A DNA stretch of 64,000 nucleotides from Streptomyces sp. NBC_01116. Its GTDB lineage: Bacteria; Actinomycetota; Actinomycetes; Streptomycetales; Streptomycetaceae. The DNA is taken from contig NZ_CP108644.1 of the NCBI RefSeq assembly GCF_041435495.1, positions 5,193,501 to 5,257,500 on the forward strand. Reading direction: 5' to 3'. The translations under genes were made by a program, and so were the position numbers. Below the pieces are notes generated by a model. The model did no database searches and was not told the DNA's origin. It worked only from the letters and a program-made list of their open reading frames with translations. This document shows, one piece after another, positions 27,652 to 35,558 of this stretch (positions within the stretch are counted from its first letter, which is position 1; every line of letters starts with the position of its first letter).

Positions 27652-27676
27652 GTGCCCACGACTGAAGGATCACCGC

Positions 27677-28699
27677 ATGCTTATCGCTCAGCGTCCGTCG
27701 CTGACCGAAGAGGTCGTCGACGAGTTCCGCTCCCGGTTCGTGATCGAGCCGCTGGAGCCGGGCTTCGGTTACACCCTCGGCAACTCCCTCCGCCGCACCC
27801 TCCTCTCCTCGATCCCCGGTGCCGCTGTCACCAGCATCCGGATCGACGGGGTCCTGCACGAGTTCACCACCGTGCCGGGCGTCAAGGAGGACGTCACCGA
27901 CCTCATCCTCAACATCAAGCAGCTGGTCGTCTCCTCGGAGCACGACGAGCCCGTCGTGATGTACCTGCGCAAGCAGGGCCCGGGTCTGGTCACCGCCGCC
28001 GACATCGCGCCCCCGGCCGGTGTCGAGGTGCACAACCCCGACCTCGTTCTCGCCACGCTCAACGGCAAGGGCAAGCTGGAGATGGAGCTGACCGTCGAGC
28101 GCGGTCGCGGCTACGTCTCCGCCGTCCAGAACAAGCAGGTCGGCCAGGAGATCGGCCGCATCCCGGTCGACTCCATCTACTCGCCGGTGCTCAAGGTCAC
28201 GTACAAGGTCGAGGCGACCCGTGTCGAGCAGCGCACCGACTTCGACAAGCTGATCGTCGACGTCGAGACCAAGCAGGCCATGCGTCCCCGTGACGCCATG
28301 GCGTCGGCCGGTAAGACCCTGGTCGAACTGTTCGGTCTGGCGCGCGAGCTCAACATCGACGCCGAGGGCATCGACATGGGCCCGTCGCCGACGGACGCCG
28401 CGCTCGCCGCCGATCTCGCCCTGCCGATCGAGGAGCTGGAGCTCACCGTTCGGTCGTACAACTGCCTCAAGCGCGAGGGCATCCACTCCGTGGGTGAGCT
28501 CGTGGCCCGTTCCGAGGCGGACCTGCTCGACATCCGCAACTTCGGCGCCAAGTCGATCGACGAGGTCAAGGCGAAGCTGGCCGGTATGGGCCTCGCGCTC
28601 AAGGACTCGCCTCCCGGCTTCGACCCGACCGCCGCCGCCGACGCCTTCGGCGCCGACGACGACGCGGACGCCGGTTTCGTGGAGACCGAGCAGTACTGA
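27677..28699 (+). CDS. rpoA: RNA polymerase alpha subunit
   Basis: A 340-aa protein. The N-terminal domain (about 1-230) dimerises and binds beta/beta' (PLEPGFGYTLGNSLRRTLLSS). The C-terminal domain (about 250-320) carries LTVRSYNCLKREGIHSVGEL and binds UP elements and activators. An acidic tail follows (DDDADAGFVETEQY). Readthrough from rpsK and a local promoter are both possible. Confidence 0.98.
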   Translation: MLIAQRPSLTEEVVDEFRSRFVIEPLEPGFGYTLGNSLRRTLLSSIPGAAVTSIRIDGVLHEFTTVPGVKEDVTDLILNIKQLVVSSEHDEPVVMYLRKQGPGLVTAADIAPPAGVEVHNPDLVLATLNGKGKLEMELTVERGRGYVSAVQNKQVGQEIGRIPVDSIYSPVLKVTYKVEATRVEQRTDFDKLIVDVETKQAMRPRDAMASAGKTLVELFGLARELNIDAEGIDMGPSPTDAALAADLALPIEELELTVRSYNCLKREGIHSVGELVARSEADLLDIRNFGAKSIDEVKAKLAGMGLALKDSPPGFDPTAAADAFGADDDADAGFVETEQY

Positions 28700-28711
28700 G
28701 TCACCTCCCGG

Positions 28712-28741
28712 CCGGGGCGCCCGATTCCGAAGGCGCCCCGG
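28712..28741 (+). terminator. Hairpin after rpoA
   Basis: The 10-bp stem CCGGGGCGCC/GGCGCCCCGG has a 10-nt loop just after rpoA. It is followed by one copy of a GC-rich intergenic element (CCTCAATCGCCGGACGGGCT, 28761-28780). Confidence 0.55.
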
Positions 28742-28885
28742 GCCCGGGCCGAGGCCTCGTCCTCAATCGCCGGACGGGCTGACACATCGGCCCGAACGGC
28801 CGCTTTCACTTCCGGGAGGCGTCCGCCTCACGGGAACTGACACCGGTACCTGATACGGCCGGTGCAGCACACAAGGAGAATCACC

Positions 28886-29389
28886 ATGCCGCGTCCCGCA
28901 AAGGGTGCCCGTCTGGGCGGCAGCGCCGCGCACGAGCGTCTGCTCCTCGCCAACCTGGCGAAGTCGCTGTTCGAGCACGGCCGCATCACGACGACCGAGG
29001 CCAAGGCCCGTCGCCTGCGTCCGGTCGCCGAGCGCCTCGTCACCAAGGCGAAGAAGGGCGACATCCACAACCGTCGCCTGGTGCTCCAGACGATCACGGA
29101 CAAGAGCATCGTCCACACGCTCTTCACCGAGATCGCTCCCCGGTACGAGAACCGCCCCGGTGGTTACACCCGTATCACCAAGATCGGCAACCGTCGTGGC
29201 GACAACGCCCCGATGGCGGTCATCGAGCTGGTCGAGGCGCTGACCGTGGCCCAGCAGGCCACCGGTGAGGCCGAGGCCGCGACGAAGCGTGCGGTCAAGG
29301 AAGACGCCCTCAAGAAGGACGAGGCCCCCGCGGCCGAGTCCGTCGAGGACGCCAAGCCGGCCGACGACGCGGAGTCGAAGGACGCCTGA
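28886..29389 (+). CDS. rplQ: 50S ribosomal protein L17
   Basis: A 167-aa protein, about 40 residues longer than E. coli L17, through an acidic Ala/Glu/Asp/Lys tail (KKDEAPAAESVEDAKPADD). ATG 28886 follows AAGGAG; the MQHT extension is not needed. L17 sits at the tunnel exit. GSAAHERLLLANLAKSLF identifies it. Confidence 0.97.
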   Translation: MPRPAKGARLGGSAAHERLLLANLAKSLFEHGRITTTEAKARRLRPVAERLVTKAKKGDIHNRRLVLQTITDKSIVHTLFTEIAPRYENRPGGYTRITKIGNRRGDNAPMAVIELVEALTVAQQATGEAEAATKRAVKEDALKKDEAPAAESVEDAKPADDAESKDA

Positions 29390-29410
29390 GCGTTCTGAGA
29401 CGGACCACGG

Positions 29411-29450
29411 AACGGGCCCGCATCACCCTTCGGGGCGGTGCGGGCCCGTT
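29411..29450 (+). terminator. Terminator after rplQ
   Basis: An 18-position stem with one mismatch and one G-U pair closes on a UUCG loop (29429-29432) and is followed by TTCG. It ends the alpha-operon group before truA. Confidence 0.88.
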
Positions 29451-29483
29451 TCGCTGACCAGGGGTGGGGGAGAGGGAGACACG

Positions 29484-30338
29484 GTGAGTGACGAGGCGGA
29501 GCCCGGGTTCGTACGGGTGCGGCTGGACCTGGCGTACGACGGCAAGGACTTCTCCGGCTGGGCGAAGCAGACCAGCCGGCGCACGGTGCAGGGCGAGATC
29601 GAGGACGCGCTGCGGACCGTGACCCGCTCCGCCGTGACGTACGACCTGACGGTGGCCGGCCGGACGGACGCCGGGGTGCACGCGCGCGGCCAGGTGGCCC
29701 ATGTGGACCTGCCGGAGGCGGTCTGGGCCGAGCACGAGGAGAAGCTGCTGAGGCGGCTGGCGGGCCGGCTGCCACTGGACGTACGGATCTGGCGCGCGGC
29801 CCCCGCGCCGGCCGGGTTCAACGCCCGGTTCTCCGCGCTGTGGCGGCGGTACGCCTACCGGGTGGGGGACCGGCCCGGCGGCGTCGATCCGCTGATCCGG
29901 GGTCATGTGCTGTGGCACGACCGGCCGTTGGACGTGGACGCGATGAACGAGGCGGCAGCGCTGATGGTGGGCGAGCACGACTTCGCGGCGTACTGCAAGA
30001 AGCGAGAGGGCGCGACGACCATCCGTACGCTCCAGAAGCTGAGTTGGGTGCGGGACCCGGCGTCCGGGGTGCTGACCGCGACCGTGCAGGCGGACGCGTT
30101 CTGCCACAACATGGTGCGGGCCCTGATCGGGGCGGCGTTGTTCGTCGGCGACGGGCGGCGGCCGGCCGGCTGGCCCGCCGAGGTGCTCGCCGCGAAGGTG
30201 CGCGACCCCGGGGTGCACGTGGTGCGCCCGCACGGGCTGACGCTGGAGGAAGTGGCGTACCCGGCGGACGAGTTGCTGGCGGCCCGTGCCGTGGAGGCAC
30301 GGAACGTCAGGACGTTGCCGGGGGCGGGGTGCTGCTGA
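29484..30338 (+). CDS. truA: tRNA pseudouridine(38-40) synthase TruA
   Basis: A 284-aa enzyme. GTG 29484 has GGGAGA upstream; the long in-frame extension passes through the rplQ end and the terminator and is rejected. The catalytic Asp lies in AGRTDAGVHARGQV. It isomerises uridines 38-40 in the anticodon arm of tRNAs. LDLAYDGKDFSGWAKQ and FCHNMVRALIGAAL are family marks. It ends 12 nt before the facing minus-strand gene. Confidence 0.96.
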   Translation: MSDEAEPGFVRVRLDLAYDGKDFSGWAKQTSRRTVQGEIEDALRTVTRSAVTYDLTVAGRTDAGVHARGQVAHVDLPEAVWAEHEEKLLRRLAGRLPLDVRIWRAAPAPAGFNARFSALWRRYAYRVGDRPGGVDPLIRGHVLWHDRPLDVDAMNEAAALMVGEHDFAAYCKKREGATTIRTLQKLSWVRDPASGVLTATVQADAFCHNMVRALIGAALFVGDGRRPAGWPAEVLAAKVRDPGVHVVRPHGLTLEEVAYPADELLAARAVEARNVRTLPGAGCC

Positions 30339-30350
30339 GGGCGTACGCGC

Positions 30351-30731
30351 TCAGCGGTCGCGGCTGCGGTGGGCCTCGCTCCTGAAGTGGCGTACGAGGG
30401 CGAGGACGCCCCACACGATCAGGACGTTGGCCAGCGCCCCGGCCCCCTGGAACAGGGGCGTGAGGAGGCTGAACCCGGTCTCCTCCGTCCCGGAGCTGTC
30501 GCCGAGCAGCATGACCAGCGGATAGACCAAGGCGACCAGCACCAGGACGGTGCCCGGGAAGGACATCAGGGCCGTCGTCGCGTCGAGGGCCGACGGGCGG
30601 CCGGCGAGCTCGTAGGCCAGGGCGATGGCCAGGACCAGGCCGATGTAGCCGACGGCGAAGCGGCGGGCCTTCCTCCGGGGCCCGGGGGCGCTCCAGGCTC
30701 TGGCCTCGGTCGGGGCTGCCGGGTTGCTCAT
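30351..30731 (-). CDS. Three-helix membrane protein
   Basis: A 126-aa protein of unknown function. The ATG at 30731 follows AAGGACGACTCCC. The basic cytosolic N terminus (PGPRRKARRF) is followed by membrane segments at about 27-46, 52-77 and 94-113. No motif is recognised. It is convergent with truA, with 12 nt between the stops. Confidence 0.65.
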   Translation of the reverse strand: MSNPAAPTEARAWSAPGPRRKARRFAVGYIGLVLAIALAYELAGRPSALDATTALMSFPGTVLVLVALVYPLVMLLGDSSGTEETGFSLLTPLFQGAGALANVLIVWGVLALVRHFRSEAHRSRDR

Positions 30732-30872
30732 GGGAGTCGTCCTTCGCACGTGCCTCGGCGTGCGGAGGGCCCGCGCCCCCCGGCGGGGGCAGGGGCCCTC
30801 GCGTGTCCATTATTGAACACGTTCAGCTTCGGTGGGGGTGCGCGGTGCCCTGGGACCTGGGACCTGGAGTTC

Positions 30873-30912
30873 TGAGCCTCTGAGCCTCTGAGCCTCTGAG
30901 CCTCTGAGCCTC
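30873..30912. repeat. 8-bp tandem repeat, five copies
   Basis: TGAGCCTC is repeated five times without error just downstream of the exported-protein gene that ends at 30940. GGGACCTGGGACCTGG lies just to the left. It is a slippage-prone microsatellite. Confidence 0.95.
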
Positions 30913-30939
30913 GTGCGTGATCCTGCCGGGGTGGCCCGG

Positions 30940-31788
30940 CTACGAACCGGCCTGCACCGCCTGCGAGGCCTGGAGCTGGCCCCGGCGGTGGATCTGGCGG
31001 AACGTGAAGTTCGTCAGGTCCTTGTTGACCGCGTAGACGCCCTTGTCGGCCGCCGTGACCCGCTTGCCGTCGAGGAAGCCGCCGACGGTGAAGTAGGCAT
31101 AGCGGCCGTAGGAGTTGGCGGTGCGCAGGCAGACCGTGCCGCCCCGGCAGAAGGTGTCGATGCCTCCGCCGCTGAGGGAGGCGAGGCCGCCCGAGCTCTG
31201 GTCGACGGCCTTCTTCGCGCGGGCCTCGGTCTCGAAGACGGCGACGCCGACCGTGACGGCCACCCCGTCCTTGCGGTAGGTGGCCCGGATGAGCCGGTCG
31301 CAGCCGTTGTTCACGAGGACCGAGCCGAGGGCGCCCTGCGTGCCCGTCGCGCACTTCGCGGTGTCGCTCGTCGCGCCCTTGAGGTGGACGCGGCCGCCCA
31401 TGGTGAGCCGCTTGCCGGGGAAGAACCCGTCGGCGGTGATCGGCGCCCTGTCCTTCTTGGCGCTGGAGATGTACTCCTTGGGGTCCGGCGGGGGCGGCGG
31501 TGCGACCGAGGAGAACGAGGGCGCGGGCGCCGACGTGTCCTCCGGGAGGTCGGCGGGCGCGGGCAGCCGGCTCGCGTTCTTGTCCGCCTTGCCCGTGCCG
31601 CCGCCGTTCGACGTGACCACGGCCGTGGTCACGATCGCGCCTATCGCCACGGTGGCCAGTGCGCCACCGCCGATCATCATCAGCTTCTTCCGGCGGGCGC
31701 GCGCCGCGGATTCCTCCGCCAGCGCCGCCCAGTCCGGAGTCCCGTCGCCCCCGGGCCCCCAGGAGGCCCCCCCTTGCCCAAAGCTCAT
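30940..31788 (-). CDS. Membrane-anchored exported hypothetical protein
   Basis: A 282-aa protein with the topology of a cell-surface protein. It has a short Gly-rich cytosolic N terminus, a basic cluster RARRKK, one membrane helix (about 37-58, LMMIGGGALATVAIGAIVTT), a Pro/Ala-rich spacer (PAPSFSSVAPPPPPDPKEY) and a globular extracellular domain of about 180 residues. Two Cys pairs in that domain (KCATG, NNGCDRL, FCRGGTVCL) could form disulfides. The function is unknown; it appears conserved among Streptomyces. It is divergent from the ABC-F gene, with a large inverted repeat between them. Confidence 0.75.
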   Translation of the reverse strand: MSFGQGGASWGPGGDGTPDWAALAEESAARARRKKLMMIGGGALATVAIGAIVTTAVVTSNGGGTGKADKNASRLPAPADLPEDTSAPAPSFSSVAPPPPPDPKEYISSAKKDRAPITADGFFPGKRLTMGGRVHLKGATSDTAKCATGTQGALGSVLVNNGCDRLIRATYRKDGVAVTVGVAVFETEARAKKAVDQSSGGLASLSGGGIDTFCRGGTVCLRTANSYGRYAYFTVGGFLDGKRVTAADKGVYAVNKDLTNFTFRQIHRRGQLQASQAVQAGS

Positions 31789-31799
31789 GCGCGCAGTTT

Positions 31800-31877
31800 A
31801 GACCGACCGGCAATTGGGGGGTGGGAGAAGGAGCGTGCCCAGCCCCGCGACGCCGCCCCTCGATTGCCGGTCGGTCT
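31800..31877. repeat. Long-spaced inverted repeat in a divergent promoter region
   Basis: AGACCGACCGGCAAT (31800-31814) is perfectly complementary to 31863-31877, with 48 nt between the arms. It lies between the starts of the exported-protein and ABC-F genes. The right arm resembles the GC-rich intergenic element at 28761. Confidence 0.85.
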
Positions 31878-31919
31878 CAGGGGGTGACGTAAACCGGTTG
31901 GGCCAGGAGTTCGCGGACC

Positions 31920-33554
31920 GTGACAATGCTCTGTATGGGACATCTCGAAGCAGGCCACCTGGAGTACTACCTACCGGACGGGCGGGTGCTGCTCGGCGAC
32001 GCCTCGTTCCGGGTGGCCGACGGGGCCGTCGTCGCGCTCGTCGGGGCGAACGGCGCGGGGAAGACGACCTTGCTGCGGCTGCTCGCCGGTGAGCTCCAGC
32101 CGCACGGCGGCACGGTGTCGGTGAGCGGCGGGCTCGGCGTCATGCCGCAGTTCGTGGGCTCGGTGCGGGACGAGCGGACCGTACGGGACCTCCTGGTGTC
32201 CGTGGCGCAGCCTCGGATCAGGGAGGCCGCCAAGGCCGTCGACGCGGCCGAGGAGCGCATCCTCACCGTCGACGACGAGGCCGCGCAGATGGCGTACGCC
32301 CAGGCGCTGAGCGACTGGGCGGAGGCGCGGGGCTACGAGGCCGAGACGGTCTGGGACATGTGCACCATGGCCGCGCTGGGCGTCCCGTACGAGAAGGCGC
32401 AGTGGCGCGAGGTCCGCACGCTCAGCGGCGGCGAGCAGAAGCGGCTGGTGCTGGAGGCGTTGCTGCGCGGGCCCGACGAGGTCCTGCTGCTGGACGAGCC
32501 GGACAACTATCTGGACGTGCCGGGCAAGCGGTGGCTGGAGGGGAAGCTGAAGGAGACCCGCAAGACGGTCCTCTTCGTCTCCCACGACCGGGAGCTGCTG
32601 TCCCGTGCCGCCGAGAAGATCGTCAGTGTCGAGCCGAGTCCGGCGGGCAGCGACGTATGGGTGCACGGCGGCGGCTTCGCCACGTACCACGACGCGCGCA
32701 AGGAGCGCTTCGCCCGCTTCGAGGAGCTGCTGCGGCGCTGGCAGGAGGAGCACGCCCGGCTGAAGGCGCTCGTCCTGCGGATGCGGCAGCAGGCGGCGAA
32801 CAGCCCCGACATGGCGAACCGCTACCACGCGATGCAGACCCGCTTCAAGAAGTTCGAGGAGGCCGGCCCGCCGCCGGAGCCGCCGCGCGAGCAGGACATC
32901 AGGATGCGGCTGCGCGGCGGCCGGACCGGGGTGCGGGCGGTGACCTGCAAGGGCCTGGAGCTGACCGGGCTGATGAAGCCGTTCGACCTGGAGATCTACT
33001 ACGGGGAGCGGGTCGCGGTCCTCGGCTCCAACGGGTCGGGCAAGTCCCACTTCCTGCGGCTGCTGGCGGGGGAGCCGGTGGCGCACACGGGGGAGTGGAA
33101 GCTCGGGGCGCGGGTCGTGCCCGGGCACTTCGCCCAGACGCACGCGCATCCGGAGCTGCTCGGCAAGACGCTGGTGGAGATCCTCTGGTCCGAGCACGCC
33201 AAGGACCGGGGCGGGGCGATGTCGGTGCTGCGGCGCTACGAGCTGGAGCGGCAGGGGGACCAGCCGTTCGAGAAGCTGTCCGGCGGGCAGCAGGCGCGGT
33301 TCCAGATCCTGCTCCTGGAGCTGGCCGGCACGACGGCGCTGCTGCTGGACGAGCCGACGGACAACCTGGACCTGGAGTCGGCGGAGGCGTTGCAGGACGG
33401 TCTTGAGGTGTACGACGGCACGGTGATGGCCGTCACGCACGACCGGTGGTTCGCGAAGTCCTTCGACCGGTATCTGGTCTTCGGGTCGGACGGCGTCGTG
33501 CGGGAGACGGCGGAGCCGGTGTGGGACGAGCGGAGGGTGGAGCGGGTGCGGTGA
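31920..33554 (+). CDS. ABC-F family ATPase
   Basis: A 544-aa protein with two ABC domains and no membrane segment. AGGAG lies 10 nt before GTG 31920; ATG 31935 (MGHLEAGHLEYYLPDG) is an alternative. Walker A is GANGAGKTT (about 46) and GSNGSGKSH (about 370). The signatures are LSGGEQKRL and LSGGQQARF. DEPDNYLD and DEPTDNLD follow them. A charged linker (about 260-330) separates the domains. ABC-F proteins act on ribosomes as translation factors or give target-protection antibiotic resistance. The short linker and the lack of a clear resistance-determinant signature leave the role open. Confidence 0.88.
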   Translation: MTMLCMGHLEAGHLEYYLPDGRVLLGDASFRVADGAVVALVGANGAGKTTLLRLLAGELQPHGGTVSVSGGLGVMPQFVGSVRDERTVRDLLVSVAQPRIREAAKAVDAAEERILTVDDEAAQMAYAQALSDWAEARGYEAETVWDMCTMAALGVPYEKAQWREVRTLSGGEQKRLVLEALLRGPDEVLLLDEPDNYLDVPGKRWLEGKLKETRKTVLFVSHDRELLSRAAEKIVSVEPSPAGSDVWVHGGGFATYHDARKERFARFEELLRRWQEEHARLKALVLRMRQQAANSPDMANRYHAMQTRFKKFEEAGPPPEPPREQDIRMRLRGGRTGVRAVTCKGLELTGLMKPFDLEIYYGERVAVLGSNGSGKSHFLRLLAGEPVAHTGEWKLGARVVPGHFAQTHAHPELLGKTLVEILWSEHAKDRGGAMSVLRRYELERQGDQPFEKLSGGQQARFQILLLELAGTTALLLDEPTDNLDLESAEALQDGLEVYDGTVMAVTHDRWFAKSFDRYLVFGSDGVVRETAEPVWDERRVERVR

Positions 33555-33644
33555 CCTTGGCGGTCGGCGGCGGGGAGTCGGGGTGGGTGCGGGTGCGGGG
33601 GGCCGTGCGGCGTCGTTGCGGGGGCGCTGCCCCCGGGCCCCCGC

Positions 33645-33789
33645 GCCTCAAGCGCCGGCGGGGCTGGGAACGTCGCCTCAAGCGCCGGCGGGGCTGGGAA
33701 CGGTCGCCTCAAGCGCCGGCGGGGCTGGGAACGTCGCCTCAAGCGCCGGCGGGGCTGGGAACGGTCGCCTCAAGCGCCGGCGGGGCTGG
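33645..33789. repeat. Array of five GC-rich 24-bp repeats
   Basis: GCCTCAAGCGCCGGCGGGGC starts each unit, at 33645, 33675, 33706, 33736 and 33767. The periods alternate 30, 31, 30 and 31, so the array looks like a duplicated 61-bp dimer. Two degenerate copies follow near 33836 and 33887. ORFs across it are repeat artefacts. The 33555-34175 interval holds this array and the rplM promoter and leader, but no gene. Confidence 0.93.
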
Positions 33790-33962
33790 AGGGGTGCGGC
33801 GGAGCTGGGAGGGTGCGGCGGGGCTGAGGAAGGGCGCCTCGGGCGTCGGCCGGGCCGGGAGGGGTGCGGCGGGGCTGGGAACGTCGCCTCGGGCTTCGGC
33901 GGGGCCGGGAGGGTGCGGCGAAGCCGAGTGAGGGCGGCGGGGGCCGGTTCAGCGGGGTCGTT

Positions 33963-33992
33963 TTGACCCGTGCGGGGGCTCCCCGGTAGGCT
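33963..33992 (+). promoter_or_regulatory. rplM-rpsI promoter
   Basis: TTGACC (33963-33968), an 18-nt spacer and TAGGCT (33987-33992) form a strong sigma-HrdB-type promoter, with TTTTGACCC as in the rpsL promoter. The leader is about 180 nt. Confidence 0.75.
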
Positions 33993-34175
33993 CTCCGTTT
34001 GTTATACGTATTGGCTTCGTCGTTCTCACGCGAAGGGCCTTACGTAGGTTCCCTGGAGCAGTTACCAGTGGCTCGCATACGGGCAGCGTCCCCGGCATTG
34101 TGAGCCCCAGCTGCATATCGCTTCAGAGGTGCCGTGTGTCTGGATCCCATCCACTGAAGAAGCGAAGGCTGCGAA

Positions 34176-34619
34176 GTGCGTACGTACAGCCCCAAGCCCG
34201 GCGATGTCACGCGCCAGTGGCACATCATTGACGCTCAGGACATCGTCCTGGGCCGTCTGGCCACCACGGCTGCGAACCTCCTCCGAGGCAAGCACAAGGC
34301 GATCTACGCCCCCCACATGGACATGGGCGACTTCGTCATCATCATCAACGCCGACAAGGTTCACCTGTCCGGCAACAAGAAGACCCAGAAGATGGCGTAC
34401 CGCCACTCCGGCTTCCCGGGCGGTCTCCGTTCGGTGCGCTACGACGAGCTGCTCTCGAAGAACCCCGAGAAGGCCGTCGAGAAGGCCATCAAGGGCATGA
34501 TCCCCAAGAACACCCTGGGCCGTCAGATGCTCTCGAAGCTCAAGGTCTACGCGGGCGACCAGCACCCGCACGCTGCTCAGCAGCCGGTCCCGTTCGAGAT
34601 CACCCAGGTCGCGCAGTAG
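34176..34619 (+). CDS. rplM: 50S ribosomal protein L13
   Basis: A 147-aa early-assembly protein with a GTG start. It begins MRTYSPKPGDVTRQWHIIDA and contains GRLATTAANLLRGKHK and KGMIPKNTLGRQML. It forms a two-gene operon with rpsI. Confidence 0.98.
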   Translation: MRTYSPKPGDVTRQWHIIDAQDIVLGRLATTAANLLRGKHKAIYAPHMDMGDFVIIINADKVHLSGNKKTQKMAYRHSGFPGGLRSVRYDELLSKNPEKAVEKAIKGMIPKNTLGRQMLSKLKVYAGDQHPHAAQQPVPFEITQVAQ

Positions 34620-34663
34620 TTCCGGCCACCCCCTAAGACATACAGAAAGATCTGAGGAGAATC

Positions 34664-35191
34664 GTGGCCGAGACCACTGTTGAGACCCCCGTCGAGGGCA
34701 CCGAGGGCGAGGAGACCTTCGCCGAGGTGACCACCTTCGAGTCCGAGGTCCCCGTCGAGGGTGAGTACACCTCCGAGTCGCTCGCGGGCCGCTTCGGCGA
34801 CCCGCAGCCCGCGGCCGGCCTTGGCCGTCGCAAGAACGCCATCGCCCGCGTCCGGATCATCCCGGGCACCGGCAAGTGGAAGATCAACGGTCGCACCCTT
34901 GAGGACTACTTCCCCAACAAGGTGCACCAGCAGGAAGTCAACGAGCCCTTCAAGGTTCTCGAGCTCGACGGTCGCTACGACGTCGTGGCCCGCATCTCGG
35001 GTGGCGGTGTCTCCGGCCAGGCCGGCGCGCTGCGCCTCGGTGTGGCCCGCTCGCTGAACGAGGCGGACGTGGACAACAACCGCGCCACGCTGAAGAAGGC
35101 CGGCTTCCTCTCCCGCGACGACCGTGCGGTCGAGCGCAAGAAGGCCGGTCTCAAGAAGGCCCGTAAGGCCCCGCAGTACAGCAAGCGCTAA
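34664..35191 (+). CDS. rpsI: 30S ribosomal protein S9 with acidic N-terminal extension
   Basis: A 175-aa protein, about 45 residues longer than E. coli S9. GTG 34664 follows TGAGGAGAATC. The acidic N-terminal extension (ETPVEGTEGEETFAEVTTFE) is followed by the S9 core (LGRRKNAIARVRIIPGTGKW) and the conserved basic end KKARKAPQYSKR, which reaches P-site tRNA. It ends at a clear terminator. Confidence 0.97.
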   Translation: MAETTVETPVEGTEGEETFAEVTTFESEVPVEGEYTSESLAGRFGDPQPAAGLGRRKNAIARVRIIPGTGKWKINGRTLEDYFPNKVHQQEVNEPFKVLELDGRYDVVARISGGGVSGQAGALRLGVARSLNEADVDNNRATLKKAGFLSRDDRAVERKKAGLKKARKAPQYSKR

Positions 35192-35216
35192 ACATCGCCT
35201 GCTCGACTGCCACGTT

Positions 35217-35249
35217 CGCCCCGGCGGCACACTCCGTGCCGCTGGGGCG
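35217..35249 (+). terminator. Terminator after rpsI
   Basis: A 14-bp stem with one G-U pair (35217-35230 with 35236-35249), a 5-nt loop and TTCGTTTA downstream ends the rplM-rpsI operon. Confidence 0.85.
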
Positions 35250-35558
35250 TTCGTTTATCGGCGCTCGCGGGCGTATAACGGCATAAGGCGTTCATCGGAC
35301 CGGGGCTGGGCCGGACTGGACTGGAACTGGGCCGGACTGGACAGGACGGGACGGGACCGCGACGGACCGCGACCCCGGTGAGCGCTGTCGCGCATCGGCA
35401 GGTCGGTCGCGCCACGCCGCCCGACGTGCCTCTTCGCGGTTGTTCGCCGCTTGTCCTGCAAGCGTTGCTCGCGTTGATTGCGTTGCTTGCATGGTTCGGT
35501 TGCTCAGTTCGTTTGCTGTGCAGTGGTTTGTGGTTTCGGAGCACTTCGGAGGACACCA
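35250..35558 (+). other. glmM upstream region with simple-sequence tracts
   Basis: No gene is seen. The stretch holds a twice-repeated GGGCCGGACTGGAC (about 35308-35342), then GACGG/GACCGCGAC runs, then a T-rich tract with repeated GTTGC/GCTTGC motifs (35440-35520) that is unusually low in GC for this genome. The glmM promoter should lie here but no confident -35/-10 pair was found. Confidence 0.5.

Noticed and set aside
33645..33789. CRISPR array
   Set aside because: The repeats are separated by only 6-7 nearly identical bases, so there are no spacers, and no cas genes are nearby.
33446..33966. ORFs through the GC-rich array
   Set aside because: Their repeats are just the DNA repeat translated in several frames; no RBS.
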